This document shows, in pieces, positions 1 through 5,988 of a DNA stretch of 7,125 bases. Made by a program: the position numbers and the translations under genes. The DNA comes from Bacillota bacterium (lineage in GTDB: Bacteria; Bacillota; Dethiobacteria; DTU022). Within the stretch, counting starts at the first letter, position 1; each line of letters opens with the position of its first letter. The notes below the pieces were generated by a model, which was given only the letters and a program-made list of their open reading frames with translations, was not told the origin of the DNA and did no database searches. Where the stretch lies: NCBI GenBank assembly GCA_012727685.1, contig JAAYGO010000155.1, forward strand, positions 1-7,125. Direction: 5' to 3'.

Positions 1-528
1 CACGTGGGCGCATTGAATACTCATGATATGAGAATCGTTGCAGGTCACAACATTCAAGCCCAATCTTAAAAACTTATGATAGGCGTCGGCGGCAATCATG
101 GCTGAAGCGCCCACTCCCATAAAAATGATCCGGTTCGCTTGGGCGGTCGCTTCGACAAAGGCCGCCAGTTGTTTCTCCTCCAGAATATTATTTAAATCCC
201 TAATTGAACTCTTGGTAAGATGTAATACTTTTTTCTTAACTTCTTCTATACTGTCATCGGCTTTGATCTCTTCGTAAATGGACTCAGTTGTTTCCGCTGA
301 TAATTCCTGGGCAATTTTTACCCGAAAAACTTGATAAGAGTCGAAATTTAATTTTCTTAAAAACCGCATGATCGTGGTTTCACTGGTATTACAGGCTTGG
401 GCCAGTGTGGATAAAGACAGCATAATAACATTCTGCGCATTCTCCAATACATAATCGGCCACCACCTTCTGGGTCGGCGACAGGGTATTGTACTTGACTC
501 TGATCAGCCCCAAAACACTCTTTTCCAT
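1..528 (-). CDS. MurR/RpiR-family transcriptional regulator (3' part beyond window)
   Basis: This is an uninterrupted minus-strand reading frame of 176 codons that starts with ATG at 528 and leaves the window at base 1. RpiR proteins are usually about 280 residues, so roughly the last third is missing. The N-terminal part is the RpiR helix-turn-helix domain (about residues 1-77), with the recognition region LSLSTLAQACNTSETTIMRF near residues 37-56. A linker leads to the beginning of a SIS sugar-phosphate-binding domain, where IIFMGVGASAMIAADAYHKF (about 134-153) is the first strand-loop-helix. The start is supported by GAGGTG at 537-542, 8 bases upstream. In this family the SIS domain senses a phosphosugar. 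Because the gene is divergent from the dehydrogenase-aldolase-permease-kinase operon, it is the probable local regulator, with a phosphorylated pathway intermediate as probable effector (inference). Family assignment is secure; the ligand and the sign of regulation are unknown. Confidence 0.93.
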   Translation of the reverse strand, partial: MEKSVLGLIRVKYNTLSPTQKVVADYVLENAQNVIMLSLSTLAQACNTSETTIMRFLRKLNFDSYQVFRVKIAQELSAETTESIYEEIKADDSIEEVKKKVLHLTKSSIRDLNNILEEKQLAAFVEATAQANRIIFMGVGASAMIAADAYHKFLRLGLNVVTCNDSHIMSIQCAHV

Positions 529-617
529 GATTTATGCACCTCGATAAACTCACTTATACAACTAAACATCGTAGGGCTTAATAACCCATAAGCACATGTT
601 CCTTCCGTTTGTTATTT

Positions 618-646
618 ATCATAACGGATTGTTAAAACAAATGCAA
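618..646 (-). promoter_or_regulatory. Predicted sigma-A promoter of the RpiR gene
   Basis: On the minus strand there is a -35 TTGCAT (641-646) and a -10 TATGAT (618-623) with exactly 17 bases between them. Each hexamer has one mismatch to the consensus. The start of transcription would be near 611, giving a leader of about 80 bases. The 12-bp palindrome at 629-640 lies inside the spacer, which is where an autoregulating repressor would act (inference). Confidence 0.6.
629..640. promoter_or_regulatory. Candidate operator palindrome TTGTT-AA-AACAA
   Basis: The palindrome has perfect 5-bp arms around a 2-bp centre and lies between the -35 and -10 of the regulator promoter. A related palindrome occurs at 682-693 over the -35 of the operon promoter. 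The region is AT-rich, so chance symmetry is possible. The assignment as an RpiR site is inference from position. Confidence 0.3.
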
Positions 647-681
647 CATGATGAAACCCGTGAAAAAGTCCCATTTAATAT

Positions 682-693
682 TTTGTTGACAAA
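682..693. promoter_or_regulatory. Candidate operator palindrome TTTGT-TG-ACAAA over the operon -35
   Basis: Perfect 5-bp arms flank a 2-bp centre, and the element contains the whole TTGACA -35 hexamer (686-691). A protein bound here would block RNA polymerase. It shares TTGT...ACAA half sites with the palindrome at 629-640, but with a spacing of 2 instead of 4. Part of the symmetry comes from the -35 sequence itself, so confidence is low. Confidence 0.3.
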
Positions 694-715
694 TTACCTG
701 TCAGTATTGTATATT
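686..715 (+). promoter_or_regulatory. Predicted sigma-A promoter of the catabolic operon
   Basis: A consensus -35 TTGACA (686-691) is followed after 18 bases by TATATT (710-715), one mismatch from the -10 consensus. Transcription would begin near 722, giving a leader of about 68 bases before the GTG at 790. That leader is too short for a large riboswitch and carries the palindromes described at 720-770. No other promoter of comparable quality was found inside the operon. Confidence 0.65.
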
Positions 716-719
716 TAAG

Positions 720-770
720 GTAGTAGTTTTATTTCCCTCATTGCATTGAGATCGGTAGTAATACTACTAC
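720..770. promoter_or_regulatory. Palindrome cluster at the operon transcription start
   Basis: Three nested symmetric elements lie immediately downstream of the -10. GTAGTAG (720-726) is complementary to CTACTAC (764-770). CTCATTGCATTGAG (737-750) is a 14-bp palindrome with one mismatched pair. GTAGTAATACTAC (755-767) is a perfect odd-centred 13-bp palindrome. As DNA these would suit a repressor acting as roadblock. As RNA the outer 7-bp arms could pair around the inner hairpin, ending just before the ribosome site. Which of these applies, and whether the RpiR protein is the binder, is inference. Confidence 0.4.
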
Positions 771-773
771 GAT

Positions 774-780
774 AAGGGGG
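774..780 (+). promoter_or_regulatory. Ribosome binding site AAGGGGG fixing a GTG start
   Basis: AAGGGGG ends 9 bases before GTG 790. No ATG in this frame lies near it; the next in-frame ATG is codon 14. This site therefore decides for the non-ATG start of the dehydrogenase. Confidence 0.75.
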
Positions 781-789
781 TACAATTCG

Positions 790-1884
790 GTGAAAAAGGT
801 CATTAAAACGATAATCCTGGGCGACGCCATGATTCCCGGAAAACGGTTTGCCGAGGCCTGGCCGGAATATCTTAAGGAATACGGTGATGAGGTTTTAGTT
901 GACGACTGGGAAACAGATTGGGACAGGCTGCAGTATCGAAGGCTTGAGGTGGAAAAGCACGGCCCGGAAATAGAAACCGTCCCCGACCTCATCCGGAAAA
1001 GCGGAGCAGACGCCGAAATGCTCCTGGGCCTGTTTGTCCCGGTCTCCAGCAAGTTATTGGCGGCAATGCCGAAGTTAAAAATCATCGGGGTGTGCCGCGC
1101 GGGCGTTGAAAATGTCAATGTTGACGAAGCCACAAAACGGGAGGTTTTAGTCTTCAATGTGCAAGGGAGAAACGCCCACGCGGTTTCCGATTTTACCGTC
1201 GGCGCAATGCTGGCTGAGTGCCGGAATATCGCCCGCGCGCATTATGCCATCAAGAATGGAACTTGGCGCAAAACCTTCATTAATACGGATACCATTCCGG
1301 AATTAACCGGCAGGACCGTGGGGATCATTGGTTTTGGGTACATAGGAAGACTTGTCGCGCAAAAGCTTTCCGGCTTCAACATGAACCGTTTGGTTTATGA
1401 CCCCTACGTTGATGAAGAAATAGTAAAGGAAGCCGGCTGTACAAAGGTGGAGCTGGATGATCTTTTGCGGAATAGTGATTTTGTCACAATTCACGCCCGC
1501 CTTACGGAAGCAAATAGAAACATGATCGGTCCCCGGGAACTGTCCTTGATGAAACCCACCGCCTACCTGATTAATACCGGCCGGGCGGGTTTCGTTGATC
1601 AGGAAGCCCTCCTTGCCGCGCTGCGGGAAAAGAGAATTATGGGCGCGGCGCTGGATGTCTTTACCACTGAACCCCTTCCGCCGGACAGTGAATTTCTCCA
1701 GCTTGACAACGTTACCTTAACTTCCCATATTGCCGGTACCACCGCGGATGCCTTGAACAATTCACCAAAACTCCTGATGGAAGATATTGCCAGATTATTG
1801 CAGAACAAGAACCCGCGCTTTTTGGTCAATCCGGAAGTCCTCAAGACGGATAGTTTCCAAGTATGGCTTGGTAGATTCATTTAG
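790..1884 (+). CDS. D-isomer-specific 2-hydroxyacid dehydrogenase, NAD(P)-dependent
   Basis: The protein has 364 residues and interconverts a 2-keto acid and a D-2-hydroxy acid in the cytosol. The N-terminal flavodoxin-like substrate domain is split around a Rossmann domain. The nucleotide loop is GFGYIG (181-186), after TGRTVGII. D204 (VYDPY) ends the second strand, which favours NAD(H) over NADP(H). The catalytic triad is R265 in NTGRAGFVD, E294 in DVFTTEP and H313 in TSHIAGTT; the Arg-to-Glu spacing of 29 matches E. coli SerA. There is no ACT domain, so it is not a regulated serine-pathway SerA. It is longer than the roughly 320 residues usual for GhrB/LdhA types, mainly through a charged N-terminal section (about 35-65). 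It is the first gene of the operon. Possible substrates are a 2-ketoaldonate, hydroxypyruvate or a related small keto acid, as in KguD/GhrB relatives. From memory, Bacillus subtilis yoaD-yoaC also pairs such a dehydrogenase with an FGGY kinase. The fold and chemistry are firm; the substrate is not. Confidence 0.92.
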   Translation: MKKVIKTIILGDAMIPGKRFAEAWPEYLKEYGDEVLVDDWETDWDRLQYRRLEVEKHGPEIETVPDLIRKSGADAEMLLGLFVPVSSKLLAAMPKLKIIGVCRAGVENVNVDEATKREVLVFNVQGRNAHAVSDFTVGAMLAECRNIARAHYAIKNGTWRKTFINTDTIPELTGRTVGIIGFGYIGRLVAQKLSGFNMNRLVYDPYVDEEIVKEAGCTKVELDDLLRNSDFVTIHARLTEANRNMIGPRELSLMKPTAYLINTGRAGFVDQEALLAALREKRIMGAALDVFTTEPLPPDSEFLQLDNVTLTSHIAGTTADALNNSPKLLMEDIARLLQNKNPRFLVNPEVLKTDSFQVWLGRFI

Positions 1885-1920
1885 TAATTTTAAAAAATTT
1901 TAAAAAAGGAAGGGAAATCC

Positions 1921-2766
1921 ATGCTGGTTAATATGGGCAGTCTTTTAAGCCTGGCGCAAGAACGGAAGTATGCGGTGGGCGCCTTTAATGTCTACAGTTA
2001 TGAAACGATCCGGGGGGTGCTGGATTGCGCCGAACAAATGCAAGCTCCGGTTATTCTCGCTTTTGGTGAAAGATATTTAAAGAATCTGGATTTTGAGACG
2101 GTTTATTCTATGGTACAGTCGGCCGCCCGGAACGTCACGGTCCCCTTTGCCCTGCATCTCGATCATTGCCGTGACCTAAAAAATATTTACCGGGCGATTA
2201 GAAGCGGTTTCACCTCAGTAATGTATGACGGTTCAATGCTGCCCTATGAGGAAAACAAGGCCAACACCGCGCAAGTGGTTGAGGTAGCCCATGCCAACGG
2301 GGTCTCGGTCGAAGCGGAATTGGGTTCCTTAACCGCCGGGGAATATTCCCAGGAAGGCACGGCCTCGGATCAAGAAATCTACACCGATCCCGAACAGGCG
2401 TGGGAGTTTGTGAGGGATACCAAAGTTGACGCCCTTGCTGTTTCCATTGGTACGGTACACGGATTATACAAAGGCGAACCCAACATTAGAATTGACATCC
2501 TCCAAAAAATCCGCGCCCGGGTTTCCGTACCCCTGGTCCTCCACGGCGGTTCCGGGACTCCGGAAGAGGTCATCAAAGCATGTATTCAAAACGGGATCTG
2601 CAAAATCAATGTGAACACGGAGGTATCCCTTTTTACGGTCCAACGGCTTAAGCAATTTCTAGGCGAAAATGACCAATCCCACCTGTCTACCTTATCTCTC
2701 AAGCAGATCGAATTCATCAAGGAAGTGGTCGGGAAATATATGCATCTCTTCGGTGCTGCGGGATGA
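1921..2766 (+). CDS. Class II (zinc) ketose-phosphate aldolase, FBA/GatY/IolJ family
   Basis: This 281-residue TIM-barrel aldolase cleaves a ketose phosphate to DHAP and an aldehyde. Zinc ligands are H82 (LHLDHC), H180 (GTVHGLYKG) and H208 (LHGGSG), with D81 as the catalytic acid/base; numbering is almost identical to tagatose-bisphosphate aldolase (D82, H83, H180, H208). Other family marks are MYDGS (101-105), VEAELG (130-135) and KINVNTE (228-234), the last binding the DHAP phosphate. The usual GGxED after VEAELG is replaced by a TAGEYSQEG stretch (138-146). The start is ATG 1921 with AAGGAAGGG at 1906-1914, 36 bases after the dehydrogenase stop, so the two are co-transcribed. Family members include fructose- and tagatose-bisphosphate aldolases and IolJ, which cleaves a keto-deoxygluconate 6-phosphate. 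With a sugar-acid permease and no phosphofructokinase-like gene nearby, an IolJ-like role on a keto-acid phosphate is my preferred inference. Confidence 0.93.
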   Translation: MLVNMGSLLSLAQERKYAVGAFNVYSYETIRGVLDCAEQMQAPVILAFGERYLKNLDFETVYSMVQSAARNVTVPFALHLDHCRDLKNIYRAIRSGFTSVMYDGSMLPYEENKANTAQVVEVAHANGVSVEAELGSLTAGEYSQEGTASDQEIYTDPEQAWEFVRDTKVDALAVSIGTVHGLYKGEPNIRIDILQKIRARVSVPLVLHGGSGTPEEVIKACIQNGICKINVNTEVSLFTVQRLKQFLGENDQSHLSTLSLKQIEFIKEVVGKYMHLFGAAG

Positions 2767-2805
2767 GCATACCTTTGAAGATTTTTGTTGGCTCCTAAAT
2801 TGAGC

Positions 2806-2832
2806 AGGAGGGGGGATGTAATGTCTTCATAA
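2806..2832 (+). other. Strong Shine-Dalgarno followed by a three-codon mini-ORF (possible leader peptide)
   Basis: In the 115-base gap between the aldolase and permease genes, AGGAGG (2806-2811, extended by four more G) lies 9 bases before ATG TCT TCA TAA (2821-2832). A second ATG directly followed by TAA sits at 2816-2821. The permease has its own ribosome site 34 bases further on. This could be a minimal leader ORF, or the eroded start of a lost gene or of an older permease start. CTCCT (2792-2796) could pair with AGGAG (2806-2810). I see no promoter in the gap. Function is unknown. Confidence 0.3.
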
Positions 2833-2865
2833 TTCCTCTGTCGTTATTCCACGAACAAAAAGAAC

Positions 2866-2873
2866 AAAGGAGG
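2866..2873 (+). promoter_or_regulatory. Ribosome binding site AAAGGAGG of the permease
   Basis: AAAGGAGG ends 8 bases before ATG 2882 and only 5 bases before the adjacent in-frame TTG 2879. The spacing favours ATG 2882 as the permease start. Confidence 0.7.
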
Positions 2874-2881
2874 AAAAATTG

Positions 2882-4240
2882 ATGGTTACAGGTCCAATGT
2901 TATTGGTCATTTTCATATTGGCCATCGGTTTTGTTTTGGTCTCCATCATCAAGTTTAAGCTGAATCCGTTTATCGCTCTTTTGCTTGCCTCCCTGGCGAT
3001 TGGCTTGTTGGCTTTGATGCCGTTGCCGGAGATAGCAAATACCATTGCTTCCGGGTTCGGAAATACCTTGACCGGCATTGGGATCGTGATCGCGCTAGGC
3101 GTTATCCTGGGACAAATGCTCTATGAATCCGGTTGCACCGAACAGATTGCCAATCTCATGTTGGCGAAGCTCGGCAGGAAGAATTCCACGTTGGCCATAA
3201 ATGCCACCGGTTTTATCGTTTCTATTCCCGTCTTCTTTGACGCCGCCTTTGTTATTCTTGTCCAACTGGTCAGGCAACTAAGTAAAAAAGCAAAGATTCC
3301 TTTTATTACCTATGTAACCGCCCTCGCGGTTGGTCTGATCACCACCCACTGCCTTGTGCTTCCGACGCCGGGGCCGCTGGCGGTTATTGAGAATATGAAG
3401 GCCAATATCGGCGTCTTTCTCTTCTATTCCCTGATTGTCGCCATCCCGGCCTCCTTAATCGGCGGCTGGCTCTTTGGTACCTTTCTTGGCAAAAAACAAG
3501 GGGCGCTCTCCGCGGAAGCCGGCGATGAACCGGCGGACACCCCTGCCGCCGACACGGCCGGGACGGATAATCCCTCCGGGGAGTTGGGAATTTTCTTAAT
3601 CGCCCTCCCGATTGTCTTAATCCTGTTGGGCACGGTCATGGCTATGTTCTTGCCCAAAGGCTCCGGCGCCTTGGCGTTCTTTGAATTTATCGGCAATAAA
3701 AATATTGCGCTGCTCATCGGGGTGATTGTGGCCATGATAATGCTGAAAAAATACTTTAAGAGACCGGTGGAAGAGCTCATTGCCGAGGCCGGTAAAGCCG
3801 CAGGTATGATCTTTTTGATCACCGGCGCCGGCGGTTCTCTGGGAGCCATTATCAATGGGACAGGAATCGGCGGCTACCTGGTGGAAACCATGTCCTCTCT
3901 GAATATCCCCTTGATTATCTTGGCTTTCGTCTTGAGCCAGGTCTTAAGGGCAGCTCAGGGTTCCTCCACGGTTGCTCTGGTCACAACCTCGGCCATTTTA
4001 TCACCGGTAGCGGCACAAATGGGTGTCTCTCCTGTCCTGGTCGGTTTGGCTATTTGCTGCGGCGGGATCGGCTTGTCCCTCCCCAACGATTCCGGCTTCT
4101 GGGTTGTCAATAGATTTTCCGGGTTTGATCTCAAAGATACCATTAAAGCTTGGACCATCTCCGGAACAATCAGCGGGTTAGTCGGGTTGGTCATTGTGCT
4201 TGTCTTAAGTCTCTTCGCCGGCATCTTACCCGGTCTATAA
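2882..4240 (+). CDS. GntP-family sugar-acid permease (gluconate:H+ symporter type)
   Basis: The predicted inner-membrane protein has 452 residues, normal for GntP (about 440-450). It is highly hydrophobic, with about 12 membrane segments. Clear ones lie near residues 6-24, 27-46, 65-82, 108-130, 139-158, 176-200, 236-256, 273-288, 307-324, 342-357, 362-380 and 425-447. Recognisable family stretches are IPVFFDAAFVIL (115-126), LPTPGPLAVI (160-169), QGSSTVALVT (359-368) and SLPNDSGFWVVNRF (399-412). An acidic, Ala/Asp-rich hydrophilic loop (about 205-234) separates the two halves and is probably cytoplasmic. Known relatives carry gluconate, fructuronate, idonate, glycerate or D-serine by proton symport. 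ATG 2882 is chosen over TTG 2879 because of the ribosome-site spacing. The gene follows the aldolase on the same strand, so it probably imports the substrate of this pathway. Which acid is carried cannot be told from the sequence. Confidence 0.92.
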   Translation: MVTGPMLLVIFILAIGFVLVSIIKFKLNPFIALLLASLAIGLLALMPLPEIANTIASGFGNTLTGIGIVIALGVILGQMLYESGCTEQIANLMLAKLGRKNSTLAINATGFIVSIPVFFDAAFVILVQLVRQLSKKAKIPFITYVTALAVGLITTHCLVLPTPGPLAVIENMKANIGVFLFYSLIVAIPASLIGGWLFGTFLGKKQGALSAEAGDEPADTPAADTAGTDNPSGELGIFLIALPIVLILLGTVMAMFLPKGSGALAFFEFIGNKNIALLIGVIVAMIMLKKYFKRPVEELIAEAGKAAGMIFLITGAGGSLGAIINGTGIGGYLVETMSSLNIPLIILAFVLSQVLRAAQGSSTVALVTTSAILSPVAAQMGVSPVLVGLAICCGGIGLSLPNDSGFWVVNRFSGFDLKDTIKAWTISGTISGLVGLVIVLVLSLFAGILPGL

Positions 4241-4278
4241 TAAAAGCCGGGGAGGCGTAACGAAGAACAGCTTTTAAC

Positions 4279-4315
4279 AAAAGAGGGGCTGTTGATTAAC
4301 GATAGCCCCTCTTTT
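4279..4315 (+). terminator. Terminator-like hairpin between permease and kinase genes
   Basis: AAAAGAGGGGCT (4279-4290) is perfectly complementary to AGCCCCTCTTTT (4304-4315), a 12-bp stem. It can be extended inward by two wobble and two Watson-Crick pairs to a 5-base loop. The four T of the 3' arm are the only U tract; AAAAA and the kinase ribosome site (AAGGAG) follow directly. It may attenuate transcription into the kinase gene, or protect the 3' end of the upstream message. Upstream, GCTTTT (4270-4275) can pair either with AAAAGC (4242-4247) or with the AAAAG at the base of this stem, so an alternative fold exists. Read-through must occur if the kinase has no promoter of its own, and I see none. 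Confidence 0.6.
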
Positions 4316-4332
4316 AAAAAGGAGATGAGCAA

Positions 4333-5847
4333 ATGACTTACCTTATTACCTTGGATGTTGGAACCTCCAGTACAAGAGCGTTCATCTATGACACCGGGGG
4401 GAATGTCCATTTTACCTCCACCTATACCTACACTTCAATCTACACTCCCCCGAGCCAGGTCGAGCAAGATCCGGCCGATTGGCGAAAGGCCGCCATATTC
4501 ACGTTAAAAGAGGCCGCCCGGTACGCCCAAAGCAAAGGACTCGCCGTTACCGCCATTGCCGTCACTTCCCAGCGGGCCTCGGTCATACCGGTGGACGCTC
4601 GGGGTAACCCCCTGCATAATGCCCTCATGTGGCAGGATAAACGTACTACCCAATTATGTCAGGAGTTTACGGAAAAAATCAGTCCCGCCGAAATCTACAA
4701 AAGAACCGGTTTGCGGGCCAATCCCTATTTTTCCCTGCCGAAAATGCTCTGGTTCAAAGTGAAAACTCCTGAAGTCTACCGGAAAACCGCCAAATTCCTG
4801 GGGGTTCAAGATTATGTGGTTTATTTGCTGACCGGGAAATTTATAACCGACTGGTCGCAAGCCGCCCGCACCATGCTCATGAATATTAAAACCTTCGAAT
4901 GGGACCGGGAAATCTTGGATGTTTCCGGCCTCGACCGGCGGCTGCTTTGTGAGTTGTCTCCCCCGGGCACCATCGCCGGGACTTTGACCGCCGATTTTTC
5001 GCGCCTGGTTGGCCTCAAGGAAGGCACTCCGGTCATTATCTCCGGCGGCGACCAGCAAAACGCGGCCATTGCCCTCAATGTACTGAAACCCGGCATAGCC
5101 GAGGCCAATACCGGGACCGGTTCCTTTGTCATCGCCTATTCCGACCGGCCCGTCTTCGACGAAGAAAACCGGGTCCTGTGCAGCGCCTCCGCCATTCCGG
5201 GCAAATGGATCATCGAAGCCGGGATCTTCAATACCGGTTCCATCTACAGGTGGTTCCGGGACCAGTTCTTTAACGGCCAACACACTCCGTACCAGGTGTT
5301 GAATGAGCAAGCCGCCCAGTCGCCCGTCGGCGCCAACGGCGTGCTGCTCCTACCCCACTTTGAAGGAAGTGCGGCCCCGTTCTGGAATCCATACGCCAAA
5401 GGCCTGTTTTTCAACCTTTCGCTCGGCACCAAAAGAGGGGATTTAATCCGGGCCATTCTCGAAGGAATCGCGTTGGAAATTGCGGAAAATATCTCCTTAA
5501 TCGAAAAGATTGCCGGCAAAATCGATCTTGTTAGCGTCGCCGGCGGGATGACCAGGTCCGATTTATTCAACACGATCCAGGCCAACGCCTTTGGGAAAAC
5601 CGTCATCTCATATCCCAACAGCGAGGCCACTTCCATCGGGGCGACGATTTCCGCCGCCGTCTCCTTGGGGGTCTACAACTCATATGAAGAGGCTTTCAGC
5701 CGCATGGTGAAAGACGGGCCCAAGAAGTATGAGCCCAACCCGGAAGACCGGGAAAAATATGAACAGATCAAGGCCCGCCGCCGTCGCCTGTATAATGTTT
5801 TGGCGCAAGGCGGCGTCTATGAAGAATTCATGAAAACCTTGGCCTGA
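4333..5847 (+). CDS. FGGY-family carbohydrate kinase
   Basis: The protein has 504 residues, the normal size for the FGGY family (about 490-520). It transfers the ATP gamma-phosphate to a polyol, ketose or sugar acid in the cytosol. The actin-like N-terminal half shows the phosphate loop DVGTSSTR (8-15), SQR (79-81), WQDKRT (100-105) and D240 in SGGDQQN as catalytic base. The C-terminal half has GTGSF (261-265), EGSAAPFWNP (344-353), the FGGY signature region EGIALEIAEN (377-386) and AGGMTRSD (403-410), which binds the nucleotide. The start is ATG 4333 with AAGGAG ending 9 bases upstream. WQDKRT and the N-terminus resemble the glycerol/xylulose/gluconate kinase group, but these features do not separate substrates. 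As last gene of the operon, it would make the phosphorylated substrate needed by the aldolase. A hairpin between it and the permease may lower its expression. It could be a gluconate, xylulose or keto-acid kinase; the family is certain, the substrate is not. Confidence 0.93.
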   Translation: MTYLITLDVGTSSTRAFIYDTGGNVHFTSTYTYTSIYTPPSQVEQDPADWRKAAIFTLKEAARYAQSKGLAVTAIAVTSQRASVIPVDARGNPLHNALMWQDKRTTQLCQEFTEKISPAEIYKRTGLRANPYFSLPKMLWFKVKTPEVYRKTAKFLGVQDYVVYLLTGKFITDWSQAARTMLMNIKTFEWDREILDVSGLDRRLLCELSPPGTIAGTLTADFSRLVGLKEGTPVIISGGDQQNAAIALNVLKPGIAEANTGTGSFVIAYSDRPVFDEENRVLCSASAIPGKWIIEAGIFNTGSIYRWFRDQFFNGQHTPYQVLNEQAAQSPVGANGVLLLPHFEGSAAPFWNPYAKGLFFNLSLGTKRGDLIRAILEGIALEIAENISLIEKIAGKIDLVSVAGGMTRSDLFNTIQANAFGKTVISYPNSEATSIGATISAAVSLGVYNSYEEAFSRMVKDGPKKYEPNPEDREKYEQIKARRRRLYNVLAQGGVYEEFMKTLA

Positions 5848-5852
5848 CTATA

Positions 5853-5919
5853 AAGCCACCGGGTACACTCCTTGAGAAATTTGTTTAGCACTTTACCATT
5901 CCGGGAGTGCCGGTGGCTT
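5853..5919. terminator. Long-stem hairpin closing the operon, between convergent genes
   Basis: AAGCCACCGG (5853-5862) pairs perfectly with CCGGTGGCTT (5910-5919), and CACTCC (5866-5871) with GGAGTG (5904-5909). This gives 16 pairs with a 3-base bulge on the 5' side. The loop is unusually large, 32 bases. A T/C-rich tail (CTTCTTCTCG) follows on the plus strand, a weak U tract. The hairpin begins 5 bases after the kinase stop and faces the 3' end of yebC, about 70 bases away, so it may serve both strands. No clean U run is present on either side. Confidence 0.6.
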
Positions 5920-5988
5920 CTTCTCGTCATGTCCAATGTTGGCCGGTACAAATATGGCCCCGGCTACGGGCAAAATCGATGGTATAAA

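Noticed and set aside
722..789. Possible SAM (S-box) or other riboswitch in the operon leader, suggested by the parallel with Bacillus subtilis yoaDCB
   Set aside because: The leader after the predicted promoter is only about 68 bases and shows none of the conserved S-box helices.
738..1157. Minus-strand open frame overlapping the operon leader and the dehydrogenase start
   Set aside because: It is a shadow of the dehydrogenase gene and is low-complexity in composition; the plus-strand gene has clear catalytic motifs.
4325..4336. Four-codon mini-ORF ATG AGC AAA TGA overlapping the kinase start
   Set aside because: Its ATG follows the GGAG without a spacer, so initiation there is unlikely; the ribosome site is placed for ATG 4333.
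4654..5310. Long minus-strand open frame (218 codons) opposite the kinase gene
   Set aside because: It lies wholly inside the FGGY kinase, whose motifs are intact; the antisense product shows no recognisable domain and has no ribosome site of note.
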